Shown: in pieces, positions 53,936 through 62,608 of the stretch
Layout: the number at the start of each line of letters is the position of its first letter
Numbering within the stretch: the first letter of the stretch is position 1
Source: Rhodococcus qingshengii JCM 15477
Lineage (GTDB): Bacteria > Actinomycetota > Actinomycetes > Mycobacteriales > Mycobacteriaceae
Length of the DNA: 64,000 nt
Direction: 5' to 3'
NCBI RefSeq assembly: GCF_023221595.1
Contig: NZ_CP096564.1
Span: 44,816 to 108,815 of the forward strand
Made by a program: the position numbers and the translations under genes
Notes under the pieces: generated by a model
The model's input: only the letters and a program-made list of their open reading frames with translations
Databases searched by the model: none
What the model was told of the DNA's origin: nothing

Positions 53936-54259
53936 ATGGACATGATCAGTCATCCAGAGATCAGGTACGTTGTGCCGCCGGTTGACATGAACGGGGTGGC
54001 GACAGGCCAAGCGCCCCGAAAGCGGCATGACTTGGACTGCGGACATTTCAAATTCGATGACGGCACGGTTCTTGGTTCACCGCAACTGGCTACCGAAGAG
54101 CAGATGCGTAATGTGCCTCCCTGCCGGGACTGTGTGAGTAGGACGTCCTCCGGCGAACGCGAATCGCAGGCACGAGGCTCCGCCGGCCCCACTGGGCCGC
54201 TGTGCCCGACCTGCTTTGTATCCACACCCCTCAACGGCACATGCGATACCTGCGACTGA
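53936..54259 (+). CDS. Small cysteine-rich (zinc-ribbon-like) hypothetical protein
   Basis: A 107-residue product from ATG 53936 (AAAGG about 8 nt upstream). Cys pairs occur at DCGHF, PPCRDCVS, LCPTCF and GTCDTCD, which suggests two zinc-binding knuckles joined by a Ser/Gly-rich linker. No catalytic motif is visible. The gene starts about 115 bp beyond the IS30 right end, so its promoter region may have been altered by the insertion. Confidence 0.6.
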   Translation: MDMISHPEIRYVVPPVDMNGVATGQAPRKRHDLDCGHFKFDDGTVLGSPQLATEEQMRNVPPCRDCVSRTSSGERESQARGSAGPTGPLCPTCFVSTPLNGTCDTCD

Positions 54260-54320
54260 GAACTTAGGGGGAGCCGATGGGCGCATTGAAGATTCGGTCC
54301 TGCCGGGATCTCGTCAGCCC
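54260..54320. other. Short gap between converging genes
   Basis: No gene or clear hairpin was recognised in this 61-bp gap. Confidence 0.3.
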
Positions 54321-54819
54321 TCACATCTGGATCGCCCAAATGTAGACACGTTTTCCCTGATCCAGGGCGGGGTTCCACATGCCTCGAAGGAATCCGTGAC
54401 TGGTCACCGGAGACTCGCACGACATTGAATTCGATGAAGGCACAGGACGATATTCCGACGGAACCTCATCGAAATCATGGGCCACCGTGGGTCCGTATGA
54501 CGTCAGATGAGCCTCGGTGTGAAGGTTTTCCCGCGCGGGCGCGCGAACTCGACTCGATGACCAGGTATGCGCTCGAGTCGGGAAAGGAACTGTAGTTCTC
54601 GGCGTACAAGATCGTGTCGTCATCTGTCAGATGTAAACCGAGGTTCGTTGCCAGCGACTCTGCGGCTTTCTCGGCTGATCGTGTGCTCACCCACCGATAG
54701 AGCGAAGGGCCACCCATTGCCAGAGCCAGCGCTCCGATGACGACAACGGCAATGCACGCCCACTGTCGCCTGGATATCGAATGAGATCCGTGTGACTGAC
54801 CGCCGGCCGACATCCTCAT
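54321..54819 (-). pseudogene. Single-TM protein gene with an apparent frameshift
   Basis: It starts at ATG 54819, overlapping the upstream stop by 4 nt. Residues 1-80 are coding-like, with a TM helix (WACIAVVVIGALALAMGG) and an extracytoplasmic part ending at IESSS. The frame then stops at 54475, whereas another frame continues as credible protein (ENLHTEAHLTSYGPTVAHDF... to HGFLRGMWNPALDQGKRVYIWAIQ) until 54321. A one-base slip in the GC-rich run near 54530-54545 would explain this. Confidence 0.55.
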
Positions 54820-55763
54820 TCGTGGATGTACTCCACGTTCGATTCCTTGTTCTTCTTCTCCAGATAGGCGCCGAGCATCCAGATGAGGTTATCGGCGCGT
54901 GAGTAGTTGCCGTCCGGCGTGATCGCAACTCCGACCAGTGAGTACCTCAGGAAGTACTTGAGTGATCGGTTCTTGCTTCCGATCAACGCACAGAGACGAT
55001 CAACGTCCTCTTCTACCGTTTCCCTGATTTCGGGCACCCACAGCCCGAGAAGTCTGGTGATGTGGCGGTCGGGTTTGAAACCATTCCAATGCAGGTTGCG
55101 GAGGAATTCGCTGGCGAGCGGATAACCCATACCCGGTAGGTCCCGTTCGCGGTGCGTCATCCGAACGAGGCCGCTGTCGAGATGCTTTTCGCCGGGCCAC
55201 CGGCGTGGGGGTGAGATCAGGTAGCCGGCGAGGATCATCATCAGGTGCTGGTTGTCGAGCTGGTAGCCGGCATCCTCTGCGAGGGCGACGAAGGCGCGTG
55301 CGATTCCGAGGATCTGGTCGTAGTAATTGGGGTGATCGGTCAGCAGCTTCGCCCAGCGGATGATCGCTTTTGCATCACCGGTGCCCCCCTGCCCGCTCAA
55401 ATGCTCACGGATGTCGGCGAGCGTTAACGTCCCGTCGAGGACGGCGGTGTGCGTTTTGTCGGGGTCGAAGTCGTAGAGAAGTCCTTCGAGGTGCTGGTCA
55501 CGGACCTTGACGAAACTCGCCCAGTTTCGGGAGTTGCTGCCGAGGGCGTTGACTGCAGCTTTGAAGACCTGCTGGTTGCTGTACGTCTGAGCGAGGGGGT
55601 TGTCCATCGCTTCTTGGTCGAGATAGCGCACCGCGTAGTCGAGGAACTGCGACGAGGTGGCGGCGCCTGTCGGGAGGCTGTAATCCCTCTCGATCCTTGC
55701 CCTGACCTTGTAGTTCGAGAACAATCGTTCACCGACCAGGTCGTAGTCCAACTTCTTCACCAT
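54816..55763 (-). CDS. Hypothetical protein with HhH-glycosylase-like segment
   Basis: A 315-residue product from ATG 55763 (GAGGAG just upstream); an upstream GTG/TTG-start extension is less likely. The fold is mainly helical. The segment LPGMGYPLASEFLRNLHWNGFKPDRHITRLLGLW recalls the helix-hairpin-helix and following helices of HhH-GPD DNA glycosylases, though the catalytic Asp/Lys are not evident. It is translationally coupled to the TM protein downstream. Function remains unknown. Confidence 0.6.
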   Translation of the reverse strand: MVKKLDYDLVGERLFSNYKVRARIERDYSLPTGAATSSQFLDYAVRYLDQEAMDNPLAQTYSNQQVFKAAVNALGSNSRNWASFVKVRDQHLEGLLYDFDPDKTHTAVLDGTLTLADIREHLSGQGGTGDAKAIIRWAKLLTDHPNYYDQILGIARAFVALAEDAGYQLDNQHLMMILAGYLISPPRRWPGEKHLDSGLVRMTHRERDLPGMGYPLASEFLRNLHWNGFKPDRHITRLLGLWVPEIRETVEEDVDRLCALIGSKNRSLKYFLRYSLVGVAITPDGNYSRADNLIWMLGAYLEKKNKESNVEYIHE

Positions 55764-55969
55764 TAGCTCCTCATCGCACGGACCGGATTGCGCTAGAGAG
55801 TCGCTTTGGCTTGCCGACGTCCCGTCCACTGTGGATCGGTCGGTGCGGCGGATTGGTTACCGCCTGGATCTTCTGTGCCTTCGCCGATATCGGTCTGGTC
55901 CTGTTTCACACTCCAGCGGAAGCTGCCCATAACGTGCGGACCGAATGCCAGCGATCAGGGATCGGTCAT

Positions 55970-56306
55970 CGTCCGGTCGCACTGGCGCCATTGTGAGCAC
56001 GAGCCGCCGGCCTTCGAAATCGCCTGTGTGGTGTGCGGTGACGGTCCGATTCTTTCCGACGCCTTTGCTTACGCCGCGATAGTCGAAGGTCTTCCGATCC
56101 CTGTTCAACAGTGGCCCACTGACAACGGACGGAATTGGTGCCGTCCCTCTTGTGCCTGGACCACCGATGAGGCCGCTGAATGGATTTTCCACCGGCAACT
56201 ATGGCAGTCGAAGGCCGTGCTCTACGCGAAAACTCGCGGTGATTCGGCCTATCTCGGCCTACGCCACCGACTCGGCGATCTATCGACTGTGCTGTGTGAC
56301 CCCTGA
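55970..56306 (+). pseudogene. C-terminal fragment of the Cys-rich resolvase family
   Basis: In the + frame, SHWRHCEHEPPAFEIACVVCGDGPIL, ending near IPVQQW, aligns with the Cys-rich tails of the two resolvases at 43.5-50.05 kb and 48.2-49.2 kb. The N-terminal catalytic and HTH parts are missing, and the sequence after about 56170 is unrelated. It is a relic of a third family copy. Confidence 0.75.
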
Positions 56307-56442
56307 CCGGTAGGAGAGACCCTGCAAAAGAGCGCTGTTCGAGAAGATCGAAACAACACCGCCGGCTCCGGCGATAAGGTACTCGATCAGAGACTATTGA
56401 CCGCTCCGCGGCATCTCGAAATCCTTGACAAAAGGAGCAACC

Positions 56443-57519
56443 TTGGCGCCCCAGTACGCCCCCAAGTTGAAAGAAAAAGTTGCCGAGAAGTGGGTGACAA
56501 GCTTGCGAGGGCAACTCTTTCCTGGTGAGGAAATCTGGGCCTTGTCGAAAACCAATCAAGTCCGGCCCGTGCTGGACGGACTCGCAATCACCAATGCCCG
56601 CGTCATGGCATTCAGCAGCATCGACGTAGCTACCCGCGGACCCCGAGTCGCTCTCGAGGCCGACAATATTTCCCGGTTCGAGTTCGTCAAAAAGATGACC
56701 GGGAAACAACTCCACATCACCGACCTTGCTCAGCAGGTGCATCAGTTCGGCGCGATCACTGACGCGGACATCGACTTCGTCAGTCACTACGTCCACCATC
56801 TGGCGTCGGCGGGCTTTCCTCCCGGGATACGTGAGACTCTTCGAGCCCGCGATGCTGTCGCCACCGAAAACGTGCGTGCACGCGAGGCCCGACGATTCGA
56901 CGTCGAAATTATCGGTGCGCCGCTCAAGGACGTCGCGTGGCGAACCATAGACGAGCACACGGCCCCAGACGAATTGCCCTGGTTCGTCATCAACTCCGGG
57001 TCCGCAGGGATCCTCGCCGCGTTCGAAGACCGTCTCATCATTGCGAAAGTCGGCGGCATGGCCGGCTTCATGACCGGATCCATGGGCGGTGGACGAGTTA
57101 CCACCTTCCCCTACTCCGACATCACCAACATCGAATACAACAGCGGGATGATGAGCGGTGTTCTCGAGGTACTCACCCCGAGCTACCAGGGAACCGCGAA
57201 CCACGACTACTGGAGATCGGCCAGCACCAGCCGCAACAAAGCCGGTGATAGCCCCTTCACTCTGTCGAACTGCCTTCCGCTCCCCAAAGCGCAGCACAAA
57301 CTGGCCCTTCCTCGCCTCACCGAACTTCAGAAGAAAATCATCGATTACAAGCGCCCGACATTTCACGTACAGCACAGTCCGAGTGCCGCCGCGGCGCCTT
57401 CGACAAGTCTGGCGGAAGAACTCCACAACCTCGCAGACCTCCATCATCAAGGCATCCTCGACGACGCCGAATTCGCGGCAGCAAAACAAGCAACCATCGC
57501 CCGCCACTCGAACTCATAA
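56443..57519 (+). CDS. bPH/SHOCT-domain protein
   Basis: A 358-residue product from TTG 56443, chosen because AAAGGAG lies 5 nt upstream. Two PH-like segments are likely: residues about 20-95 (GEEIWALSKTN...GLAITNARVMAFSS) and about 165-260 (ILAAFEDRLIIAKVG...FPYSDITNIEYN). The last 30 residues (LAEELHNLADLHHQGILDDAEFAAAKQ) are a SHOCT motif, a short C-terminal oligomerisation module. No TM is visible. Its function is unknown; bPH/SHOCT proteins are frequent in actinobacteria. Confidence 0.75.
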   Translation: MAPQYAPKLKEKVAEKWVTSLRGQLFPGEEIWALSKTNQVRPVLDGLAITNARVMAFSSIDVATRGPRVALEADNISRFEFVKKMTGKQLHITDLAQQVHQFGAITDADIDFVSHYVHHLASAGFPPGIRETLRARDAVATENVRAREARRFDVEIIGAPLKDVAWRTIDEHTAPDELPWFVINSGSAGILAAFEDRLIIAKVGGMAGFMTGSMGGGRVTTFPYSDITNIEYNSGMMSGVLEVLTPSYQGTANHDYWRSASTSRNKAGDSPFTLSNCLPLPKAQHKLALPRLTELQKKIIDYKRPTFHVQHSPSAAAAPSTSLAEELHNLADLHHQGILDDAEFAAAKQATIARHSNS

Positions 57520-57643
57520 CCGCCGCAGAAGAGCGCGCGCTGCGAGATGGATTGTTCAGATACCTGACGCCCTTCATTGCATAGCTTTGATTCATTTTTC
57601 GATCTCGAACACACCTACACACCTGAAATAGAGGGCAATCTCT

Positions 57644-58636
57644 GTGACTTCCCACCCCGATCCGAAGATGCCAGCCACCCCTGATGCTAGTGACCCGATC
57701 GCCTCGAGCTCGGGAAGTGACACGTCCTCGCGCAACAACTTCCAACATCTGTGGGATACACCCTTAGCTTCCGAATCGGCCGGCAACGCTGGTCCGAAGG
57801 CAAATCCGGGCTGGTACGCCGATCCCGACGCCCACGTGCTCAGGTGGTGGGACGGAACAGCGTGGTCGTCGCACACCGCGCCCCTCGATGCCGCGCCCAC
57901 GCGTCCCCAGATGCGTCCAACACCGCCCTCTCACGGGCACAGGCCTATCGATCGACATTGGGCGACGGTTGCTGCTGTGTCGATTGCACTGATACTGCTG
58001 GCGCTGTCTCTCGGGGCGGTATTCATCGCCTTGGGTCAGATCGTCAGGGGCACCAGCACCCAAGGCACCTACATCCGGCTCGGCATATTTCCCTTTGTGG
58101 CGGCTGCCTGCGGCTTCTTCCTCTACGTGAAGTCACGCACGAAGGCCCGTCACGATCCACTCGGCCCGGTCGCCGGGCGGGCCACTCATATGCGCATTCT
58201 CGCTATCGGATCGGCGAGCATACTTGTGGCCGGCGCGGTGTTCGCCGGCCTTGCACTGTCATCAGAAAGTAAGAACAGTGACACCCGGGACTCCACCGCA
58301 TCCGTGGCTGCAATCGACGACAACGCGATTTACGGGACCGCCGAGGATTGGTTCGGAGCGGTCTGTGCGCCGGGAAAATTCTTCGACGGAAACCCGATTG
58401 GTGGCGCTATCGCCGGCGCGACATGCATAACCACCAGCAGTGAGACGGTATTCATTCTCGAATACGACTCGAACTTCAAGATGCAGAACGACCTCGTCGC
58501 CTACCACATGCGTTTCTATGCATCGAGTATCGATGGGAGCGGACGAATCACGGTCTTCGCCGTCAACAACCAAAATACGGGAAGAGCGCTGACCCCTCTG
58601 GAATCATTCGGCTTCAACATACGCACCGTCTCGTAA
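57644..58636 (+). CDS. DUF2510 membrane protein
   Basis: A 330-residue product from GTG 57644. An N-terminal disordered region is followed by a DUF2510 motif (PGWYADPDAHVLRWWDGTAWSSHT, residues about 55-78). Three TM helices lie at about 108-133, 145-162 and 185-207, then an extracytoplasmic domain of about 115 residues with a Cys pair (VCAPGKF, ATCITT). DUF2510 is a short tryptophan-rich motif of actinobacterial membrane proteins. It may form a unit with the bPH/SHOCT gene 124 bp upstream. Function unknown. Confidence 0.75.
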   Translation: MTSHPDPKMPATPDASDPIASSSGSDTSSRNNFQHLWDTPLASESAGNAGPKANPGWYADPDAHVLRWWDGTAWSSHTAPLDAAPTRPQMRPTPPSHGHRPIDRHWATVAAVSIALILLALSLGAVFIALGQIVRGTSTQGTYIRLGIFPFVAAACGFFLYVKSRTKARHDPLGPVAGRATHMRILAIGSASILVAGAVFAGLALSSESKNSDTRDSTASVAAIDDNAIYGTAEDWFGAVCAPGKFFDGNPIGGAIAGATCITTSSETVFILEYDSNFKMQNDLVAYHMRFYASSIDGSGRITVFAVNNQNTGRALTPLESFGFNIRTVS

Positions 58637-59458
58637 GGCTTGCACCTAGATACGAGGGGCTCAGACAGAGACCCAGTAGCCGTTTCAGCCGATAATGTGG
58701 CCGTCTTCGCCGCAAACTCGATGATCGTCTTCGCAGCCACGGGTGCGGCACATGGACGACACGCGACTGCTGAAACCCGCTTCGAGCTTTCAATCAACCC
58801 CGGCGGCAGCTGATGTAACGCCATCGGGATGTAACAGGAAAAGGTGTATACGGGGAGTGAGGTCAGGTCAGCCGGTCCTCTGTCAGTCGCGCACTCCTGA
58901 CGGACGTCAATAGATCGATTTCCTACGGTAACCGGTAGTTCGACTCTCGAATCATGTTGCAATCCAACCGAATCTGGAAGCCACTGACTAGTTCGAGGCA
59001 GTCTGCGAACCATCGTGACGACCCTCCTGGTCTTGGCAACTCGGTGCCTGCATCGCGATCGATAGCATGGTTGTGACGCCGCTTCGAAGAGATACTCGCT
59101 GTCGTCAGGGGTGAAATTCTCTCTTCGCCAGAAGTTTTCGGGGTTCGGACGGCGAGTGAGTAGTTAGCCGACCGTGAGGCACGGCCCGGAAGTGGCCCAT
59201 CAGGGCGGGGTTAGGTGTCCGACCTGATGGGCCGTGCGCGCCGGAGTCTGGGGAGACAGGCGCGCGGTACCGGGTGGCCCACCGGATGTCGGCCTGCGCA
59301 GGACCGGTGTTCGGTCGGCTGAGTGCAACGCCACGTCGGGATGACGTTGCGTTGAACGATTATAGCGAATGCTTTGTCCCCGTTCGACTCCCGGCGGCGC
59401 TCCGCATAGGCGTGTGCATCGGCGCACTCAGGGGAGACGCGGGCGACTGTCTCCGCCA
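58637..59458. other. About 820 bp without a supported gene
   Basis: Open frames in both directions are short or have poor codon bias. The right part leads into the duplicated gene fragment, so this may be decayed mobile DNA. Confidence 0.4.
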
Positions 59459-59574
59459 CTATTCGGGCGCGGCGCCGGGACTGTTGTCGTGGTGTTGTTG
59501 GAGTTCGGTGTTGATGCGCCGCGCTTCGGCGAGTTGGTCTTCGAGGATGATGATCCGGCACGCGGCCTCGATCA
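59459..59574 (-). pseudogene. Second copy of the duplicated C-terminal gene fragment
   Basis: The minus-strand frame (IEAACRIIILEDQLAEARR, then INTELQQ, ending at TAG 59459-59461) corresponds to the fragment at 22624-22893. The first 78 bp of overlap differ at about 5 positions. The upstream part of the gene is absent, cut near 59574. Confidence 0.55.
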
Positions 59575-59672
59575 CAGAAGAAAACTGGTAACGGGACGTG
59601 TTGAACTAGGACGAGTAGACCACCTATCTCAGAGGCCCGACGTCGTTGAGCCCGGCTGGGAAATAATGGGGC

Positions 59673-59993
59673 TCAAGCGAAGGCAGGGCCACCGAAGTAC
59701 AACCGAACTCGAACCGAGTACTGGCACGCGCCGTCACCGATAGGGATAGTGCCGCTGACATATACGTCGCCGATGGAGACAGCTCCAGCATCGCGGGCCC
59801 TACGGAGTACAGCCTCGTTTATCTGCTCGCTGAGTTCGGGCCCATTCAATTGAGCCGGCAGGATGAAGCGGAACATCGCCTCGTTGCTCTTCGCTCCCAC
59901 AGGACCATTGTGCGCCGTCCGGAGCCAAGCCGTGCAGGCGTCACCCCGATCAGACATGAAGTGGATGACCAGGCCGAGGTGCGCTTGGTGCAA
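59673..59993 (-). CDS. Hypothetical protein
   Basis: 106 residues from TTG 59993 (an ATG at about 59957 is also in frame). The sequence is protein-like (SNEAMFRFILPAQLNGPELSEQINEAVLRRARDAG), ending in a beta-rich part (YSVRVRLYFGG). It follows the 206-residue gene by 7 nt on the same strand, so the two are probably co-transcribed. No family is recognised. Confidence 0.5.
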   Translation of the reverse strand: MHQAHLGLVIHFMSDRGDACTAWLRTAHNGPVGAKSNEAMFRFILPAQLNGPELSEQINEAVLRRARDAGAVSIGDVYVSGTIPIGDGACQYSVRVRLYFGGPAFA

Positions 59994-60000
59994 AGCTCGG

Positions 60001-60621
60001 CTATCCTGCCATGTCTTGACCTTCCTCGGACATGTCCATACCGGTGAGACGCTTCCATTCCGGAGGAATGTGCAGGGCCACGATCTCTACCTCCTGTTTC
60101 GCCCCGAGATCTGGCCTGACTTGGTGAGTATCGGTCCAGCGGATTGGTAGCGAAAAAGTGGTGTCGATGTACAGCTCCGCCTCTGCGGGGGAGGTGTCAC
60201 GGTTGAGGTGCAGGAGGTAACCGTGCTCGGTGGACTCGGCGCCCTTCATTCTCCACTTATCTCCCGGGCGCCCCCAGATCGGGAATCTACTCGGTGTCAT
60301 CATCTTGATGAGCAGAGGCCAGTGGTCGAACCCTGATGGTGGTTTGGGAGGGATGAGCTGCCCGTCGTCATCGACCAGCTCCTGTCCGGCGCCACTGGAG
60401 TAGCGGCGGGTTTGCGCGGACTTGGTGTCGCGCTGAGACCATGAACCGAGCTCGTTGTCGATGGAGAAGTGCACTGTATCGACGCGGTTCGGCGGGCCCG
60501 CTATGTCGTTCTTGGGCCACCGTCGGTACTCGGCGGTCCCGGATATGCGAGCACATTTCTCGGTGTTCTGCAGCAGGCTGATCGCAGCTAAAGTGTCTTC
60601 TAGTGTTATCGCCATGCTCAT
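60001..60621 (-). CDS. Hypothetical protein
   Basis: A 206-residue product from ATG 60621. It has a helical start (ITLEDTLAAISLLQNTEKCARI), then mixed alpha/beta with several Trp (KDIAGPPNRVDTVHFSIDNE..., DHWPLLIKMMTPSRFPIWG, HIPPEWKRLTG). It is soluble, with no TM or signal. It heads a two-gene unit with the 106-residue protein. I do not recognise the family. Confidence 0.6.
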   Translation of the reverse strand: MSMAITLEDTLAAISLLQNTEKCARISGTAEYRRWPKNDIAGPPNRVDTVHFSIDNELGSWSQRDTKSAQTRRYSSGAGQELVDDDGQLIPPKPPSGFDHWPLLIKMMTPSRFPIWGRPGDKWRMKGAESTEHGYLLHLNRDTSPAEAELYIDTTFSLPIRWTDTHQVRPDLGAKQEVEIVALHIPPEWKRLTGMDMSEEGQDMAG

Positions 60622-60795
60622 AGCCTGCCAGAAAGGCGAATCGAAGGTTGTTTCGTCGTCTTTCTGGTCCGAGGTTTGCCGCGATTCTCTCTCGACATTC
60701 TTAGCTCCATCCCGGCCGCCAATAGTAGCCTGACATATCAGTACCGCGAGTTTATGAACGGCATCGGCCGCAGAAGCAGTTCGAGCTACACAACC

Positions 60796-62259
60796 CTAGC
60801 CATCAGCGTCAATCATCGCTACGTATCGGGCATATGTGGCTGCAGACGCCACCGCATGTCGCTCGATGGTGGCAGGGGAGTAGCCGAGAGTGTCGGCGAG
60901 GATTGCGGCGGGTGCGAGCTTGGTGAGTTCGTGCAGGGTGCCGAGCCGGGCGGCGCGGGTGCCGAACGTCGACTTCAGGCGGTTCCGCAAGTGGCCCGGG
61001 TTGATGTGTTGGCCAGGGATATAGCCGCGGAACACCCAGCGCGTACTTGGGTGGGCGGCGGTGTTCCCGAGGTCTCGTTCTCCGGCGAGATATCGGAATG
61101 GTTCGTCGAGCGGTGCGGGAAGAGCGATGGCGATGTCGCCGAGTGTGACGGTCACGAGTTCGTCTGAGACTATGACGTGGTCCCAGGTGAGTTTCACGAC
61201 CCGGTCGATCTGTTGGCCGAAGACGAGCACCAGGATCGCCGCGGCTCGATCTCGCGGATTCAGTGCGGGTTGGTTTGATGTAATGCCATCGACGACGTCT
61301 TGCTGGGCCTCAGGGCTCATCTTAGAGCTTGTACCACGACGATGTGGTGTCATTGTAAGGTCCCGAGCGACCAGCTTTGTCTTGACTGCCCACGCGAGGA
61401 ACCGGATGGCGAACTCTCGCGTGCTCGGGCCTTCGGCCTGCCACGCGTCCAGATCCGCTTGGGATAGATCGTCGATCGAGATGTCCCGGTCGGTGAGCCA
61501 GTTGAGGAATTCGATTGTGACGGAAACGGTTTGCTTCGACCGCAGGAACGTGCCGTGTGACACCGACTCCATGCAATACATCTGCCGCAGGTGATGCCAA
61601 CGAATGTACCGGGTCGCGACTTCCCGGTGCTCGGACGACTTCAGCCGGTCGAGGGCTTCATCGGACCAGTCGATGTAGCGGTGGAGTAGTCCGTCTCTGG
61701 GCGGCAGGATCTGGTGGGTGACCAGGAGTTCTCGGACGTATTCTCGGGTGCGCGATCGGGGGAGTTGGTCGATGACGTCGTGGGAAACGAGCGGTGTGCG
61801 GGCCAGCTCGGTGAGGAACGCTGTGACATGTTCCTGGTTGATCCAGGTCAGACCGCTGTTGGCCCGTTTCATCGACTTCAGGGCAGCTGCAAAGGGTTTC
61901 AGTTCGTCGTTGATGCTAGCAGTCTCTGGATTCGTCAGTAGTCGGTCGACGGTCGCCCTCAGGACGCATCGCCAGCAGCATCCCTGTGCGTACAGTTCTT
62001 CCTCGGCGCCGCACTCAACGCAGTCGACGTTGAGTTTTATGCCCGCGCATTTGCGGCACGCCTGCTGGCCGTTGATGATTCCCGGCAACACCCCGTCGTG
62101 ACCGCACGCGCATACGCCTCGAGTTCGTTTGGCTGCTTGGTAGCAGTAACCGCACACTCCGAGGCCCTGCCAGGTGACGACACATTCTCTGTGCTCACCG
62201 CAGCGATCGCATGGAACTTCCCACCGTTGTGGGTCTTCAGGTTTACGTGGTCTTGCCAT
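60796..62259 (-). CDS. Zinc-ribbon recombinase-like protein of an integrase module
   Basis: 487 residues from ATG 62259 (MARPRKPEDP; ATG 62265 is possible), overlapping the XRE gene's end. The N-terminal 100 residues hold many Cys pairs (CDRCGEHREC, CGYC, CACG, CRKC, CVECG, CCWRC), so several zinc ribbons. The rest is helical, with a fold order like tyrosine recombinases (core-binding, then GQQIDRVVKLTWDHV and ILADTLGYSPATIERHA). The canonical His-x-x-Arg and Tyr are not evident, so it may be a non-catalytic partner of the integrase upstream. Confidence 0.7.
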   Translation of the reverse strand: MARPRKPEDPQRWEVPCDRCGEHRECVVTWQGLGVCGYCYQAAKRTRGVCACGHDGVLPGIINGQQACRKCAGIKLNVDCVECGAEEELYAQGCCWRCVLRATVDRLLTNPETASINDELKPFAAALKSMKRANSGLTWINQEHVTAFLTELARTPLVSHDVIDQLPRSRTREYVRELLVTHQILPPRDGLLHRYIDWSDEALDRLKSSEHREVATRYIRWHHLRQMYCMESVSHGTFLRSKQTVSVTIEFLNWLTDRDISIDDLSQADLDAWQAEGPSTREFAIRFLAWAVKTKLVARDLTMTPHRRGTSSKMSPEAQQDVVDGITSNQPALNPRDRAAAILVLVFGQQIDRVVKLTWDHVIVSDELVTVTLGDIAIALPAPLDEPFRYLAGERDLGNTAAHPSTRWVFRGYIPGQHINPGHLRNRLKSTFGTRAARLGTLHELTKLAPAAILADTLGYSPATIERHAVASAATYARYVAMIDADG

Positions 62260-62608
62260 CGTCATCATCGCTACGGACGACTCGGATCCGGCGGGCAACC
62301 GAGCGCTTGTCGCTGATGCCTAGGTCGGCCGGGTTGGCCGGTGCGTCGGCCGTGGCCGCAGCTCGGATCTCGACATATGGTTCGAAGAGATCGTTGGGTG
62401 TGCATTCAAGGATGTCGCACAGCGCGGCGAAGGTGCGCGCAGGGATCCGCTCGGGTGTGCCTGTCACCAATCGGTGCACTTGTGCGTTTGATAGGTTGAT
62501 TCCGCGGGACTTGAGAAGCGGGATGAGTTCCGTTGTCTTCCAGAGGTTGTGATCGGCCATTCGTTGGCGGAGATTCCAGCGATAGCCGATTCGGCGTTGC
62601 TCGCTCAC
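62243..62608 (-). CDS. XRE-family regulator of the integrase module
   Basis: A 121-residue product from GTG 62608, overlapping the integrase stop (GTGA). The HTH occupies residues about 15-75 (LWKTTELIPLLKSRGINLSNAQVHRLVTG, then FAALCDILECTPNDLFEP), matching the Cro/C1 type with a typical TPNDLF ending. The basic C-terminus is disordered. It couples the integrase gene to the zinc-ribbon gene in a single operon. Confidence 0.85.
   Translation of the reverse strand: MSEQRRIGYRWNLRQRMADHNLWKTTELIPLLKSRGINLSNAQVHRLVTGTPERIPARTFAALCDILECTPNDLFEPYVEIRAAATADAPANPADLGISDKRSVARRIRVVRSDDDDGKTT

Noticed and set aside
55966..57507. 513-residue minus-strand frame
   Set aside because: Antisense of the bPH/SHOCT gene, which has a strong ribosome site and domain pattern.
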